Shown one piece after another: positions 36,157 to 45,337 of a DNA stretch of 60,704 bases; the stretch's first letter is position 1; each line of letters starts with the position of its first letter. A program made the position numbers and the translations under genes. The notes below the pieces were generated by a model. The model ran no database searches, was not told the origin of the DNA, and was given only the letters and a program-made list of their open reading frames with translations. The DNA is from an uncultured Bacteroidales bacterium (GTDB lineage Bacteria; Bacteroidota; Bacteroidia; Bacteroidales; UBA932), in the NCBI GenBank assembly GCA_946415475.1, contig CAMKSQ010000010.1:1-60704 (forward strand), in the 5' to 3' direction.

Positions 36157-37089
36157 TTAGCGGAATTTCTTATCCTCCTCAAGCATCCCCAGGTAGGAGT
36201 TGTAGCGTTCCGGGGAAATGACGCCCGCATCCACAGCGGCCTTCACAGCGCAGCCGGGCTCATGGGTATGGGTGCAAGGGGTAAAGCGGCAGTCGGCACC
36301 TTCCCGCAGCATTTCCGGGAAGTAGCGTGCAATCTCCTCCTTCTCCACATCCACCAGGCCAAAGCCCCGAATGCCCGGAGAATCAATGACATAGCCCCCG
36401 GAAGCCAAGGGATACATCTCGTACAGCGACGTGGTGTGCTTCCCCTGCAGGTGCGCGGCGGAAATGGCGCCAATCTTGGGATCCAGCGACGGGTCCAGTG
36501 CCTTAATGAGGGACGATTTCCCCACGCCGGACTCTCCGGAAAACAGGTTCACCTTCCCTTTGCAGGCCTCGCGGATGGCATCGACCCCTTCTCCGCTCAC
36601 CACGGAAGTCTCAATGACCGGATAGCCGGCTCCCTCGTAAATGGAGCGGAAATGCGCCAGCCCCTCTGGGTCCAGTTCCCGGTACATGTCCACTTTGGAC
36701 AGGACGATGGTGGCCGGAATGCCATAGAGCTCACAGGTGACCAGGATGCGGTCCAGGAACGGCAGCTTCACCTCCGGGAAGTACAGCGACACCACCAGGT
36801 AGGCCCGGTCCACATTGGCGGCAATGATGTGCGCCTGCCGGGACAGGTTGGCGGAACGGCGGATCACGTAGTTCCGGCGGGGGAGGATTTCCGTGATGAC
36901 GGCGCTGTCACCGTCATCGGCCCATTCATAGTGGACCTTGTCTCCCACGGCAATAGGATTGGTGACTACGCTCTGCTTGAGACGGACTTTACCCCGCAGC
37001 ACGGCCGGGAACACCTCCCACGCGGGCAGCTCCGACAGCAAATAATGGCTGCCCGCATTTTTTACCACCGTTGCTTCACCTGTTTTCAT
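36157..37089 (-). CDS. rsgA: Ribosome small-subunit-dependent GTPase RsgA
   Basis: 310 residues from the start at 37089. Late 30S assembly GTPase with a circularly permuted G domain: N-terminal OB fold (to about 85), G4 IVLSKVDMY (Ser in place of the usual Asn of NKxD), G1 SGESGVGKSSLIKAL, G3 IDSPGIRGFG, and the C-terminal zinc site CRFTPCTHTHEPGCAV. A TAAATTTG promoter at 37095-37102 lies inside the longer open frame, so MKTGEATVVK is taken as the N-terminus. Confidence 0.94.
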   Translation of the reverse strand: MKTGEATVVKNAGSHYLLSELPAWEVFPAVLRGKVRLKQSVVTNPIAVGDKVHYEWADDGDSAVITEILPRRNYVIRRSANLSRQAHIIAANVDRAYLVVSLYFPEVKLPFLDRILVTCELYGIPATIVLSKVDMYRELDPEGLAHFRSIYEGAGYPVIETSVVSGEGVDAIREACKGKVNLFSGESGVGKSSLIKALDPSLDPKIGAISAAHLQGKHTTSLYEMYPLASGGYVIDSPGIRGFGLVDVEKEEIARYFPEMLREGADCRFTPCTHTHEPGCAVKAAVDAGVISPERYNSYLGMLEEDKKFR

Positions 37090-37094
37090 AGGTG

Positions 37095-37102
37095 CAAATT
37101 TA
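37095..37102 (-). promoter_or_regulatory. -7 element of rsgA
   Basis: TAAATTTG on the minus strand ends 5 bases before the start codon; it implies a leaderless mRNA and decides the start. Confidence 0.6.
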
Positions 37103-37186
37103 CAATTTTTGTTCATTCGTCGCAATATCTGTGCAGTTCGGAGGAAAAGGGGAGAGGTCGATGATGCAAAATCGGCCCAAATTTTA

Positions 37187-37194
37187 TAAATTTG
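37187..37194 (+). promoter_or_regulatory. -7 element of the GH77 gene
   Basis: TAAATTTG, 27 bases before the start at 37222. Confidence 0.6.
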
Positions 37195-37221
37195 TCCTGC
37201 TAACGAACACTAAGAGAAACT

Positions 37222-39654
37222 ATGACCATCAACGTCCAGCTTCAGTATCATACCAACTGGGGAGAAAGCGTGCAGCTGCGTATTGGCAAGCGCCGCATAC
37301 CCATGGAATATTCCTTTGGCGGCCTGTGGCAAATCATGCTCACCGGCCGCGACCTTCATCACGGCGACGAATTCACCTATGAGGTGGTCCGCGACGGAAA
37401 AGTGGTGCAGCGCGAGTGGCGCACCCACCATTTCAAGGCCCCGCAGGCGCAGAAGAACATCGTGGTGCGCTCCCGGTGGATGGCCCGGCCGTCCAATTCG
37501 GCCTTCTATGCATCGGCCTTCAGCGATGTTATCTTCCGCCGTCCTTCCGGCATGTCGTTCCGCAGGCCCCAGAGCCTGAACCCGGACCTGGGCAACGTGT
37601 GCATCCGCGTTCCCGCTCCGGAGGTGCGCAGCGGCGAGTCCCTGGCCATTGTGGGGCAGGGGGCTGTCCTGGGCAATTGGGACAAGGTGATTCTCCTGAG
37701 TGACGACGCCTTTCCGTGGTGGTTCATCACCCTGGATGTGAACGAGCCCATGGAGTACAAGTTTGTGATTGTGGACACCAAAACCAAGGAAATCCGCCTG
37801 TGGGAAGAGGGCCCCAATCACTTCTTTGCGGAAGTGCCGCCCAAGAGCACCCAGATTATCGTTGCAGACCTGGTACCCAAGTTCCCCACAGAGCCTTGGA
37901 GGGGCGCCGGCGTAGCCGTTCCCGTGTTCAGCCTCCGCAGCGAGGACAGCTTTGGCGTGGGCGAATTCAACGACATCAAACACCTGGTGGACTGGGCCGT
38001 CAAGGCCGGGCAGAACGTGATTCAGCTGCTCCCCATCAACGACACCACCATGACCCACACTTGGCAGGACTCCTACCCGTACAACGCGGTGAGCTCCTTC
38101 GCCCTGCACCCGCAGTTCATCCACCTGCCGGCCGCCGGTGTGCGCCAGGATGCCGCCTACAAGGCCAAGAAGCAGGAGCTGGAAGCCCTCGCAGCCATCG
38201 ACTATGAAGCCGTAAACGGTGCCAAGCTGGAGCTCCTCCGCAAGCTCTACAACGGTGCCAAGGGCAAGGCAACGCTGGCTTCGGACGCCTACAAGGCCTT
38301 TGCCGATGCCAACAGCGAGTGGCTCCTCCCGTACGCCGTCTTCAGTGTCCTGAGGGACATCCACGGCACGCCGGACTTCCAGTCCTGGAAGCAGCTCTCC
38401 ACCTACAACGCCAAAAAGGTGCAGGCCTTTGCCGATGAACACGCCCAGGAAGTGGGCTTCTACTGCTACCTCCAGTTCCTGCTGGACCGCCAGCTGCGCG
38501 AGGCTGTAGACTACGCCCATCTGCACGGGGTGGCCATCAAGGGCGACCTGCCCATCGGTGTCAGCCGCCACAGTGTCGATGCCTGGCAGCATTCCCACCT
38601 GTTCCACCTGGACAGCCAGGCCGGTGCACCGCCGGATGCCTTTGCCGAGGACGGTCAGAACTGGGGCTTCCCCACCTACAACTGGGAAGAGATGGCCAAG
38701 GACGATTATGCCTGGTGGAAGGCCCGCATGGGCAAGATGGCCCAGTACTTCGACGCGTTCCGCATCGACCATATCCTGGGCTTTTTCCGCATCTGGGAAA
38801 TCCCGTCGCAGTACAAGAGCGGCCTCATGGGTCACTTCAACCCGGCCCTGCCGTACGAGGAACAGGAACTGCGCAACATGGGCTTCGACCCGCGTGCAGG
38901 AGAGGGGACCGATGTCCTCTTTGTGGAGGATCCGCGTAGGCAAGGTTACTTCCATCCCCGCATCACGGGCCAGAAGACCGCCCAGTACGGCTACCTTCCG
39001 CAGTGGCTCAAAGACCGCTACAACCAGCTGTACAACGACTTCTTCTGGCACAGGCACGATGACTTCTGGCGGGAGAGCGCCATGCGCAAACTGCCGGCCC
39101 TGCTCCGCTCCACGGGCATGCTTTCCTGTGGTGAGGACCTGGGCATGATCCCTGCGTGCGTGCCTTCCGTAATGGACGAGCTCAACATCCTGTCGCTGGA
39201 AATCCAGCGCATGCCCAAGGATCCCAAGGACACCTTTGGTTACCCGGGCGGCTATCCGTACTGGTGCGTCTGTGCCACCGGCACGCACGACACTTCTCCG
39301 CTGCGTGCCTGGTGGGAAGAGGACCGTGGCCTTACCCAGCGCTATTACAATGAGGTATTGGGCTGCGAAGGCGACGCCCCGTACTTCTGCGAGCCCTGGG
39401 TGGTGGACCTCATCATTGCCCAGCACATGCATTCCCCGGCCATGCTGGCCATCCTGCCCCTGCAGGACTGGCTGGCCATGGATGGAGAGGTGCGCTATCC
39501 GGGGAACCCCTCGGACGAACGCATCAACGTGCCGGCCATCCCGCGCTACTACTGGCGTTACCGCATGCACTGCACGCTGGAAAGCCTGGAAGCCAACGAC
39601 GCCCTTAACGCGCACATCCGGGCGCAAGTTCAAGCCGGCGGCCGCGGAAGATAA
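37222..39654 (+). CDS. malQ: 4-alpha-glucanotransferase with starch-binding domains (GH77)
   Basis: 810 residues, the long Bacteroidota/plant DPE2-like form. Residues about 1-110 and 125-215 are two CBM20-like starch-binding domains (IVGQGAVLGNWDKVILLSDD). The GH77 barrel follows: DTTMTHTWQDSYPYNAVSSF, KGDLPIGVSRHSVDAW, catalytic Asp in FDAFRIDHILGFFRIW, Glu in CGEDLGMIPACVPSVM, and CATGTHDTSPLRAWWEED. It transfers glucan chains between maltodextrins in the cytosol during glycogen/starch use. Single gene with its own promoter; SUI1 follows with a separate promoter. The long minus-strand frame opposite is a codon-bias shadow. Confidence 0.95.
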   Translation: MTINVQLQYHTNWGESVQLRIGKRRIPMEYSFGGLWQIMLTGRDLHHGDEFTYEVVRDGKVVQREWRTHHFKAPQAQKNIVVRSRWMARPSNSAFYASAFSDVIFRRPSGMSFRRPQSLNPDLGNVCIRVPAPEVRSGESLAIVGQGAVLGNWDKVILLSDDAFPWWFITLDVNEPMEYKFVIVDTKTKEIRLWEEGPNHFFAEVPPKSTQIIVADLVPKFPTEPWRGAGVAVPVFSLRSEDSFGVGEFNDIKHLVDWAVKAGQNVIQLLPINDTTMTHTWQDSYPYNAVSSFALHPQFIHLPAAGVRQDAAYKAKKQELEALAAIDYEAVNGAKLELLRKLYNGAKGKATLASDAYKAFADANSEWLLPYAVFSVLRDIHGTPDFQSWKQLSTYNAKKVQAFADEHAQEVGFYCYLQFLLDRQLREAVDYAHLHGVAIKGDLPIGVSRHSVDAWQHSHLFHLDSQAGAPPDAFAEDGQNWGFPTYNWEEMAKDDYAWWKARMGKMAQYFDAFRIDHILGFFRIWEIPSQYKSGLMGHFNPALPYEEQELRNMGFDPRAGEGTDVLFVEDPRRQGYFHPRITGQKTAQYGYLPQWLKDRYNQLYNDFFWHRHDDFWRESAMRKLPALLRSTGMLSCGEDLGMIPACVPSVMDELNILSLEIQRMPKDPKDTFGYPGGYPYWCVCATGTHDTSPLRAWWEEDRGLTQRYYNEVLGCEGDAPYFCEPWVVDLIIAQHMHSPAMLAILPLQDWLAMDGEVRYPGNPSDERINVPAIPRYYWRYRMHCTLESLEANDALNAHIRAQVQAGGRGR

Positions 39655-39666
39655 CGCATTTTTGCG

Positions 39667-39674
39667 TATCTTTG
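39667..39674 (+). promoter_or_regulatory. -7 element of the SUI1-DUF4271 genes
   Basis: TATCTTTG ends 4 bases before the start at 39679, so the transcript is probably leaderless. It lies 12 bases after the malQ stop. Confidence 0.65.
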
Positions 39675-39678
39675 CGGC

Positions 39679-40020
39679 ATGAACAACGACTGGAAAGATA
39701 GGCTCGGTGTTGTTTTTTCCACCAACCCGGACTTCAAATACACTACTGCCCAGGAGGAAGAGGCTACCACCCTTGCTCCCGGGCAGCAGCGGCTTATTGT
39801 AGGAATCGACCGTCGCAACCGGGGCGGCAAGCAGGTCACGCTTGTCACCGGTTTTGTGGGCACCGCGGAGGACCTCAAGGAACTGGGCCGCGCCCTCAAG
39901 ACCAAACTGGGCGTGGGCGGCAGTGCCAAGGACGATGAAATCACCATCCAGGGAGACTTCCGCGACAAAGTGGTGGAGCTCCTGAAAGGGATGGGCTATA
40001 ACGCAAAAAGAGGAAACTGA
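39679..40020 (+). CDS. SUI1/eIF1-like translation initiation factor
   Basis: 113 residues. The core LIVGIDRRNRGGKQVTLVTGFVG and the KLGVGGSAKDDEITIQGDFRDKVVELLKGMGY ending match the SUI1 (YciH) family. It probably assists start-codon selection on the ribosome, although the bacterial role is not settled; interesting in a genome with many leaderless-looking transcripts. Its stop overlaps the next start by one base. Confidence 0.92.
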   Translation: MNNDWKDRLGVVFSTNPDFKYTTAQEEEATTLAPGQQRLIVGIDRRNRGGKQVTLVTGFVGTAEDLKELGRALKTKLGVGGSAKDDEITIQGDFRDKVVELLKGMGYNAKRGN

Positions 40021-40634
40021 TGCTGTTCAATGTCCTGGTGGTGGTGTTTGTGCTGCTGATGATGCTTCAGCTCAAACGCGCATTGCAACTGGCGCCGCTC
40101 CTTGGCGACAGCCTCTTCCGCATGCGCGGCAGCTCCACCCTGGAAAACAGTGTCCGATACAGCCATGACCGCAACAACCTGGCTCTCACACTCCTTATTC
40201 CCGCCGTTCTGGCAGCGGTCCGCTACCACTTGTATCGGCCCTCCTTCATGGAAGCCCTGTCTCCGGATGTGTACCTGCTGGCCGTTGCCGGCGCTTTTTT
40301 GGCCTATATCCTCCTCCGGCGCATCCTGTTCTGGTGGATGCGGCCGCACCGCCGCGACGACAATTACGTGCTGGCCTACCAGACGGGGCACACCTACTTT
40401 ATCGTGGAGATGGTGCTGGTGCTCGCTACCGTGGGTTTGCTTACGCTGTTCGATGCGGAGGACTGGCTGTTCCGCCTGCTCATTTACGTGCAGTGTGCGC
40501 TCGCGTATTTGCTTTTTATCTTTCGGAAAACGCAAATTCTTTCGCTGTTTTGCAATCCTTTGCGAACTTTTTTGTACCTTTGCGGCCTTGAATTTTTCCC
40601 TGCCGCTCTGCTCATAGTCTCAGCGGCGTTATAG
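40020..40634 (+). CDS. DUF4271 membrane protein
   Basis: 204 residues with about five hydrophobic segments (residues 1-20, 55-75, 85-105, 120-145, 160-200). The pattern and the position immediately before uroporphyrinogen-III synthase match the DUF4271 family of Bacteroidota. Function unknown. The last 60 bases of the gene contain the -7 box of the next gene. Confidence 0.75.
   Translation: MLFNVLVVVFVLLMMLQLKRALQLAPLLGDSLFRMRGSSTLENSVRYSHDRNNLALTLLIPAVLAAVRYHLYRPSFMEALSPDVYLLAVAGAFLAYILLRRILFWWMRPHRRDDNYVLAYQTGHTYFIVEMVLVLATVGLLTLFDAEDWLFRLLIYVQCALAYLLFIFRKTQILSLFCNPLRTFLYLCGLEFFPAALLIVSAAL
40575..40582 (+). promoter_or_regulatory. -7 element of the hemD-rnpA-yidD-menG operon
   Basis: TACCTTTG inside the 3' end of the DUF4271 gene, 68 bases before hemD. 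Confidence 0.5.
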
Positions 40635-40649
40635 AAGAAAGGTATTAAG

Positions 40650-41393
40650 ATGAGCATAAGTAAAATTCTGGTTTCGCAAAACGCCCCTCGCGTCCTCACT
40701 CAGTATCAGCATGTCAGTGAAAAATATGGCGTAAGTTTCGACTTCCGTCCGTTTTTCCAGATCGTGCCGCTTACCTCCCGTGAGTTCCGCGCCCAGCGCA
40801 TCAACTTCCTGGACTATACTGCTGTGGTGTTCTCGTCCCGGCACGTCATTGACGCGTATTTTGCCCTGGCGGACGAACTTCGTACCAAGATTCCCGAAAC
40901 CATGAAGTATTTCTGCACCACAGAGGCCGTGGCCATGTACCTGCAGAAGCACATCGTTTACCGCAAGCGCAAAATCTTTTACGGCACCGGCACCCCGGAA
41001 AGCGTGATTTCCCTGATCGGCCCTAAGCACAAAGGGGAGAAGTTCCTCATCGCCATGTCGGACATCACCCAGGCGGACGCCATCACCTCGCAGTTCGAGG
41101 CCAACCACCTGCAGTATGCCTCCGGCGTATTCGTCAAATCCGAAAGCCAGGACCTCAAGGACGTGGACCTGCATGCCTACGACATGATTGTCTTCTACAA
41201 TCCTGCCGATGTCAAGTCCCTCAAGGAAAACTTCCCGGATTTCGAGCAGGGGGACATCAAGATGGTCTCCTACGGCCGCTCCATCGTGCGCGCCATGGAG
41301 GACGCCGGCCTGCGTATCGACGTCAAGGCCCCGTCTCCGGAGGCCCCGTCGGTGGCTTCGGCTATCGACCTGTATCTCAAGTCCTTACAATAA
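40650..41393 (+). CDS. hemD: Uroporphyrinogen-III synthase
   Basis: 247 residues. Two-lobed HemD fold: KILVSQNAPRVLTQYQHVSE, DYTAVVFSSRHVIDAYFALA, YFCTTEAVAMYLQKHI, the second lobe YDMIVFYNPADVKSLKENFP, and MVSYGRSIVRAMEDAGLRID near the end. It closes hydroxymethylbilane with inversion of ring D. Next to DUF4271 and followed by rnpA, the order usual in Bacteroidota; no other heme gene is nearby. Confidence 0.9.
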   Translation: MSISKILVSQNAPRVLTQYQHVSEKYGVSFDFRPFFQIVPLTSREFRAQRINFLDYTAVVFSSRHVIDAYFALADELRTKIPETMKYFCTTEAVAMYLQKHIVYRKRKIFYGTGTPESVISLIGPKHKGEKFLIAMSDITQADAITSQFEANHLQYASGVFVKSESQDLKDVDLHAYDMIVFYNPADVKSLKENFPDFEQGDIKMVSYGRSIVRAMEDAGLRIDVKAPSPEAPSVASAIDLYLKSLQ

Positions 41394-41734
41394 TGGATGC
41401 CCGCCTTCCCAAGACTGAACGCCTCTCGGGCGCCACGGCCGTGGCTGCTTTGTTCGAGCATGGGAAGCATATTCAGGCGGGCTGCCTCCGTTGCAAATAC
41501 CTGCCCCGGACCGAAGAAGGTCCTTCCCGCATTGTGGTGTCCGTTCCCAAGCGCAGCTTCAAGCGTGCGGTAAAGCGGAATCTCCTCAAGCGCCGCATCC
41601 GCGAGAGCTACCGCAGGCAAAAAGGCCTGCTCACAGGTGCCTGGGACCTGCTCATCGTGTACACCTCCCGTGAGGTGCTGCCCTATGAGGCTATCTTTGC
41701 CGATATGACTCAGCTGCTGGAGGGCCTGCGATGA
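41393..41734 (+). CDS. rnpA: Ribonuclease P protein component
   Basis: 113 residues, normal size. RNR signature [20 protein letters not shown] and the N-terminal [20 protein letters not shown] identify RnpA, the protein cofactor of the tRNA 5'-processing ribozyme. The start overlaps hemD by one base and the end overlaps yidD by four. Confidence 0.95.
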   Translation: MDARLPKTERLSGATAVAALFEHGKHIQAGCLRCKYLPRTEEGPSRIVVSVPKRSFKRAVKRNLLKRRIRESYRRQKGLLTGAWDLLIVYTSREVLPYEAIFADMTQLLEGLR

Positions 41735-41964
41735 ACCCGACGCTCAAGAATATCCTCATTTTCCCGGCGGTAGTGCTCATCAAGTTCTACCAGGTGTGCA
41801 TCAGTCCTTTAACGCCGCCTTCGTGCCGATTCACCCCCACCTGCTCGCAGTATGCGCTGGAAGCGTTCCGCAAGCACGGGCCGTTCAAGGGCCTGTACCT
41901 GTCTGTGCGCCGCATCCTGCGCTGCCATCCCTGGGGCGGCAGCGGCTATGATCCAGTACCGTAA
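41731..41964 (+). CDS. yidD: Membrane protein insertion efficiency factor YidD
   Basis: 77 residues. [20 protein letters not shown], then [17 protein letters not shown] and [15 protein letters not shown] are the full YidD signature. Membrane-associated, assists YidC insertion. The rnpA-yidD pair is a widespread arrangement. Confidence 0.96.
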   Translation: MNPTLKNILIFPAVVLIKFYQVCISPLTPPSCRFTPTCSQYALEAFRKHGPFKGLYLSVRRILRCHPWGGSGYDPVP

Positions 41965-42662
41965 TGCCTAAAAAAGAAAACATACAGGAAATGTTCGACG
42001 GGATTGCCCCGTCGTATGACCGTCTCAACCACCTGATGTCGCTGAACGTGGACCGTCTTTGGCGCAAGCGCGCGCTCAAGGAGATTGTCGATGGCACCCC
42101 GCAGCGCATCCTGGACGTGGCCTGCGGCACGGGGGACAGCACCATCGCCATTGCCAAAGCCGCCGGTAGCGGGTCGCGCGTGACGGGTGTGGACATCTCC
42201 GAGGGCATGATGGCCCCGCTCATGGAAAAAGCCGCCCACGAGGGCGTGCACGACCGTATCCGCCTGCAAGTGGCCGATGCCGAGGCCCTTCCGTTCCCGG
42301 ACGGTTCCTTCCATCGGGTGACCTGTGCTTTCGGCGTGCGCAACTTCGAGCACAAGGACAAAGGGCTGAAGGAGTTCTACCGCGTGCTGGTGCCGGGCGG
42401 AAAAGCCGTTATCCTGGAACTGTCCGTTCCCCAGAAAAAGTGGATGCGGAGCCTCTACGACCTGTATTTTATGCATATCCTGCCGTGGGTGGGCGGACTG
42501 GTATCCGGCAACAAGGCGGCGTACCGCTATCTGCCGGCCTCCGTGCATGCGTTCCCGCCGCCGGCGGAGTTCATGCGCATGCTGGTGGAGGCGGGTTTCC
42601 GCAAGGTTCGGCACAAATCTTTCTCTTTCGGCCTGTGTCGTATGTTCGTTGGAGAAAAATAA
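41964..42662 (+). CDS. ubiE: Demethylmenaquinone methyltransferase (UbiE/MenG)
   Basis: 232 residues. The N-terminal FDGIAPSYDRLNHLMSLNVDRLWRKRA and motif I ILDVACGTGDSTIAIAK, then VTGVDISEGMM and CAFGVRNFEHKDKGLKEFYR, are family signatures. Methylates demethylmenaquinone with SAM; in Bacteroidales the quinone is menaquinone. Overlaps yidD by one base. Confidence 0.94.
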   Translation: MPKKENIQEMFDGIAPSYDRLNHLMSLNVDRLWRKRALKEIVDGTPQRILDVACGTGDSTIAIAKAAGSGSRVTGVDISEGMMAPLMEKAAHEGVHDRIRLQVADAEALPFPDGSFHRVTCAFGVRNFEHKDKGLKEFYRVLVPGGKAVILELSVPQKKWMRSLYDLYFMHILPWVGGLVSGNKAAYRYLPASVHAFPPPAEFMRMLVEAGFRKVRHKSFSFGLCRMFVGEK

Positions 42663-42688
42663 CTATCTTTGTACAATTGCGATAGTTA
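42660..42688 (+). promoter_or_regulatory. Promoter within an inverted repeat, GNAT-ANL operon
   Basis: The -7 box TATCTTTG (42664-42671) lies at the stop codon of ubiE. TAACTATC (42660-42667) and GATAGTTA (42681-42688) form a perfect 8-bp inverted repeat overlapping the box and the expected start of transcription: a possible operator. Confidence 0.55.
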
Positions 42689-42694
42689 ACGCGT

Positions 42695-45337
42695 ATGAAA
42701 CCTGTAACCACTATTGTGCCCGTATCCAATAAGGGCATGCTCAAGGAGTTCATCGACTTCCCGCTGGAGCTGTACAAAAACTGCGACAACTGGGTCCCCG
42801 CCTTTGAGGACGATGAATACAAGTCCCTGGGCCCGGACAACCCCTCCCTGGCCTTCTGCGAACGGGAACTGTTCCTGGCAAAGCAGGACGGAAAAACCGT
42901 GGGCCGCGTGGCCGCCATCATCAACAAAAACGCCAACAAGAAGTGGAAGGAGAACTCCGTCCGCTTCGGCTGGCTGGACTTCATCGAGGACTTCGATGTG
43001 TGCAAGGCGCTCATCGACGCCGTCATTGCCTGGGGCATGGAGCGGGGCGCAGAGAAAATCAAGGGCCCGCTGGGCTTCACGGACATGGACCGCGAAGGCC
43101 TGCTGGTAGAGGGTTTCGAGAACGAAAGCCCGTTCACGGTTATCTACAATTACCCCTATTATCCGGAGTACCTGGAGCGCCTGGGCTTTACCAAGGACGT
43201 GGACTGGACCCAGCGCGTGATGCACATTCCCGAGCAGATGCCGCCCATGTTCAAGTTCACGGACCGCATCGCAGACCGTTTTGGCATCCGTATCTATCGG
43301 GCCAATTCCATCCGGAAAATGGCACGTCGCGGTCGGGAGATGTTTCATGTGCTCAACGAGGCCTTCTCCGGCCTGTATGAGTACACACAGCTTTCCCAGG
43401 ACCAGATAGACGGCTATGTGAAGCAATACGTTCCGGTTCTGGACAAGAATCTTGTGGCCTTTGTGGTGAACGACAAAGACGAACTCATTGGTTTTACCGT
43501 CACCATGCCGCATATCTCGGCGGCCGTGCGCAAGGCCAAGGGACGCATCTTCCCCTTTGGCTGGATTCATCTCCTGCCGGCCCTCTCGCCCAAGCGCAAC
43601 GACACCACGGAGGCCCTCCTCATTGGCATTCTGCCGGAATATCAGTCCAAAGGCGCGGCCCTTCTGATGTTCCGCTACCTCATGGAGAACTACCATCGGC
43701 TGGGCATCAAACACATGCTCCTGAACCCGCAGCTGGAGGAGAACGAGAAGGTGCAGTCCCTGTGGGACAATTTTGACACCGAGATGTACCAGCGCCGCCG
43801 CTCCTACGTGAAAGAACTTAAAACTAATAAACCCAAACCTATGACTTCTCAAGAGTATTTTGAGCGTTTGCTTCCCAAAGAGGAATTTGAACGCTTGCCG
43901 TATCTCCCCACCATGGGACAGTTTGTGGACTGGTTCACCAAGGAGTATGCCTCCCTGCCGGCCCTGTCGGACCTGACCACCACCATCACCTACAAGGAGT
44001 TTGGCGAGCGCATCGCCCGCCGTCGTGCCTTCATCAATGGCCTGGGTCTTCCCAAGGGCGCCCACATCGCCGTCTGGGACCGCAACAGCCAGGACGCCAT
44101 CGAACTTTACTATGCCATTACTTCGGCCGGATATGTGGCCATGATGTTCCCTTCCGCCCTGCCGGAACAGGCCGTTATCGGCTGCTGCATGAAATTTGAC
44201 ATCGCCGCCATTTTCGTGCGCGAGGAATTCATGCCGATGACCGCGAATATCAAGGGCGCGAAGGTGCTTCCCGCCGCCTCCATCGCGGAGGAAGGCGCTC
44301 CGGTTGCCGATATCGACCCGGACAGCCCGGCTGCCATTTTCTTTACCGGCGGCACCACTGGTGCTCCCAAGGGCGCCGTCCTGAGCCACCGTGCTCTTAT
44401 GAGAGGCAACTACAATACCATTTTCAAGCCCGGTAAGGCCATCGGCGCGCACAGGTATATTGCCATCCTGCCGCTGAGCCACGTGTTTGGCGCCATTGCC
44501 GGTCTTTCCGGCTGTTTCTATACCGGAAGCCTCATGCACACCTGCGAGGACATGAAGGCCACCATTGGCAAGCTGCCCGTGATCAAGCCCACCATCCTGG
44601 TCATTGTGCCGGGTATCTGCGACATCCTGAGCGGCCTGGTGAAAATGTACGGTCCGCAGTTCCTGGGCGGCCAGCTCCGGCTCATCATTTCCGGCGCCGC
44701 CAACGTGCCGCCGCGCCTGGTGGATATCTTCACCAAACTGGGTGTGGAATTCACCTTCGGGTACGGCCTCACGGAAACCGCCAACCTTACCAGCGCCAAT
44801 GCAGATGCCGTTACCAAGCCCACTTCCATCGGCCGCATTTATCCCGGCCAGGAAGCCAAGCTGGTGGACGGGGAGCTGCTTGTCAAGGGCGATAACCTGT
44901 TCTCCGGCTATTACAAGGATCCGGAACGCACGGCCGAAGCCTTTACGGAGGACGGCTGGTTCCGCACCGGAGACCTTTGCCGCATGGACGACGAAGGCTT
45001 TGTGTACATTACCGGCCGCATCAAGAACCTCATTATCCTGCCCAACGGAGAAAACGTGAGCCCGGAAACCCTGGAAGAGCCCTTCTACGCAGACCCTTGC
45101 GTACGCGACGCCATGGTGAAGGAGGATGAGCTCAACGGCGCCCAGGTGATTGCAGTGGAGATTCTGCCCCTGATGCCCGCCTTCGACGGCAAACCGTTCG
45201 AGGAAGTGGAGGCCTATATGCATGCCCTGGTGGACAAAGTGAATGCAACGCTGCCTTCCACCCACCAGATCCGTAAAGTCACCGTGCGCACGGAAGATTT
45301 CAAGCGCACCGGAAGCATGAAGGTAGCCCGCGTATGA
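42695..45337 (+). CDS. Fusion of GNAT-like acyltransferase and acyl-CoA/acyl-ACP synthetase (ANL)
   Basis: 880 residues. Residues 1-380 match a GNAT-superfamily group of about 380 residues (IDFPLELYKNCDNWVPAFED, ELFLAKQDGKTVGRVAAIIN, KIKGPLGFTDMDREGLLVEG, YNYPYYPEYLERLGF). Residues 383-880 are an adenylate-forming ligase: FFTGGTTGAPKGAVLSH, FGYGLTETANLT, WFRTGDLCRMDDEGFVYITG and Lys in RTGSMKVARV. The second domain begins with its own Met (43841) after an A-rich stretch AAACTAATAAACCCAAACCT, which looks like a former spacer. An acyl carrier protein gene overlaps the end. Together they suggest activation of a fatty acid, loading on the carrier and N-acyl transfer; a ceramide- or sulfonolipid-like product is possible but unproven. 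Confidence 0.82.
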   Translation: MKPVTTIVPVSNKGMLKEFIDFPLELYKNCDNWVPAFEDDEYKSLGPDNPSLAFCERELFLAKQDGKTVGRVAAIINKNANKKWKENSVRFGWLDFIEDFDVCKALIDAVIAWGMERGAEKIKGPLGFTDMDREGLLVEGFENESPFTVIYNYPYYPEYLERLGFTKDVDWTQRVMHIPEQMPPMFKFTDRIADRFGIRIYRANSIRKMARRGREMFHVLNEAFSGLYEYTQLSQDQIDGYVKQYVPVLDKNLVAFVVNDKDELIGFTVTMPHISAAVRKAKGRIFPFGWIHLLPALSPKRNDTTEALLIGILPEYQSKGAALLMFRYLMENYHRLGIKHMLLNPQLEENEKVQSLWDNFDTEMYQRRRSYVKELKTNKPKPMTSQEYFERLLPKEEFERLPYLPTMGQFVDWFTKEYASLPALSDLTTTITYKEFGERIARRRAFINGLGLPKGAHIAVWDRNSQDAIELYYAITSAGYVAMMFPSALPEQAVIGCCMKFDIAAIFVREEFMPMTANIKGAKVLPAASIAEEGAPVADIDPDSPAAIFFTGGTTGAPKGAVLSHRALMRGNYNTIFKPGKAIGAHRYIAILPLSHVFGAIAGLSGCFYTGSLMHTCEDMKATIGKLPVIKPTILVIVPGICDILSGLVKMYGPQFLGGQLRLIISGAANVPPRLVDIFTKLGVEFTFGYGLTETANLTSANADAVTKPTSIGRIYPGQEAKLVDGELLVKGDNLFSGYYKDPERTAEAFTEDGWFRTGDLCRMDDEGFVYITGRIKNLIILPNGENVSPETLEEPFYADPCVRDAMVKEDELNGAQVIAVEILPLMPAFDGKPFEEVEAYMHALVDKVNATLPSTHQIRKVTVRTEDFKRTGSMKVARV

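Noticed and set aside
37210..39633. 807-codon minus-strand open frame opposite malQ
   Set aside because: Exactly antisense to the GH77 gene, composition typical of a shadow (His/Val/Gly/Leu-rich), no domain recognised.
42686..45265. 859-codon minus-strand open frame opposite the GNAT-ANL gene
   Set aside because: Antisense shadow of a clearly real gene; no recognisable motif or promoter.
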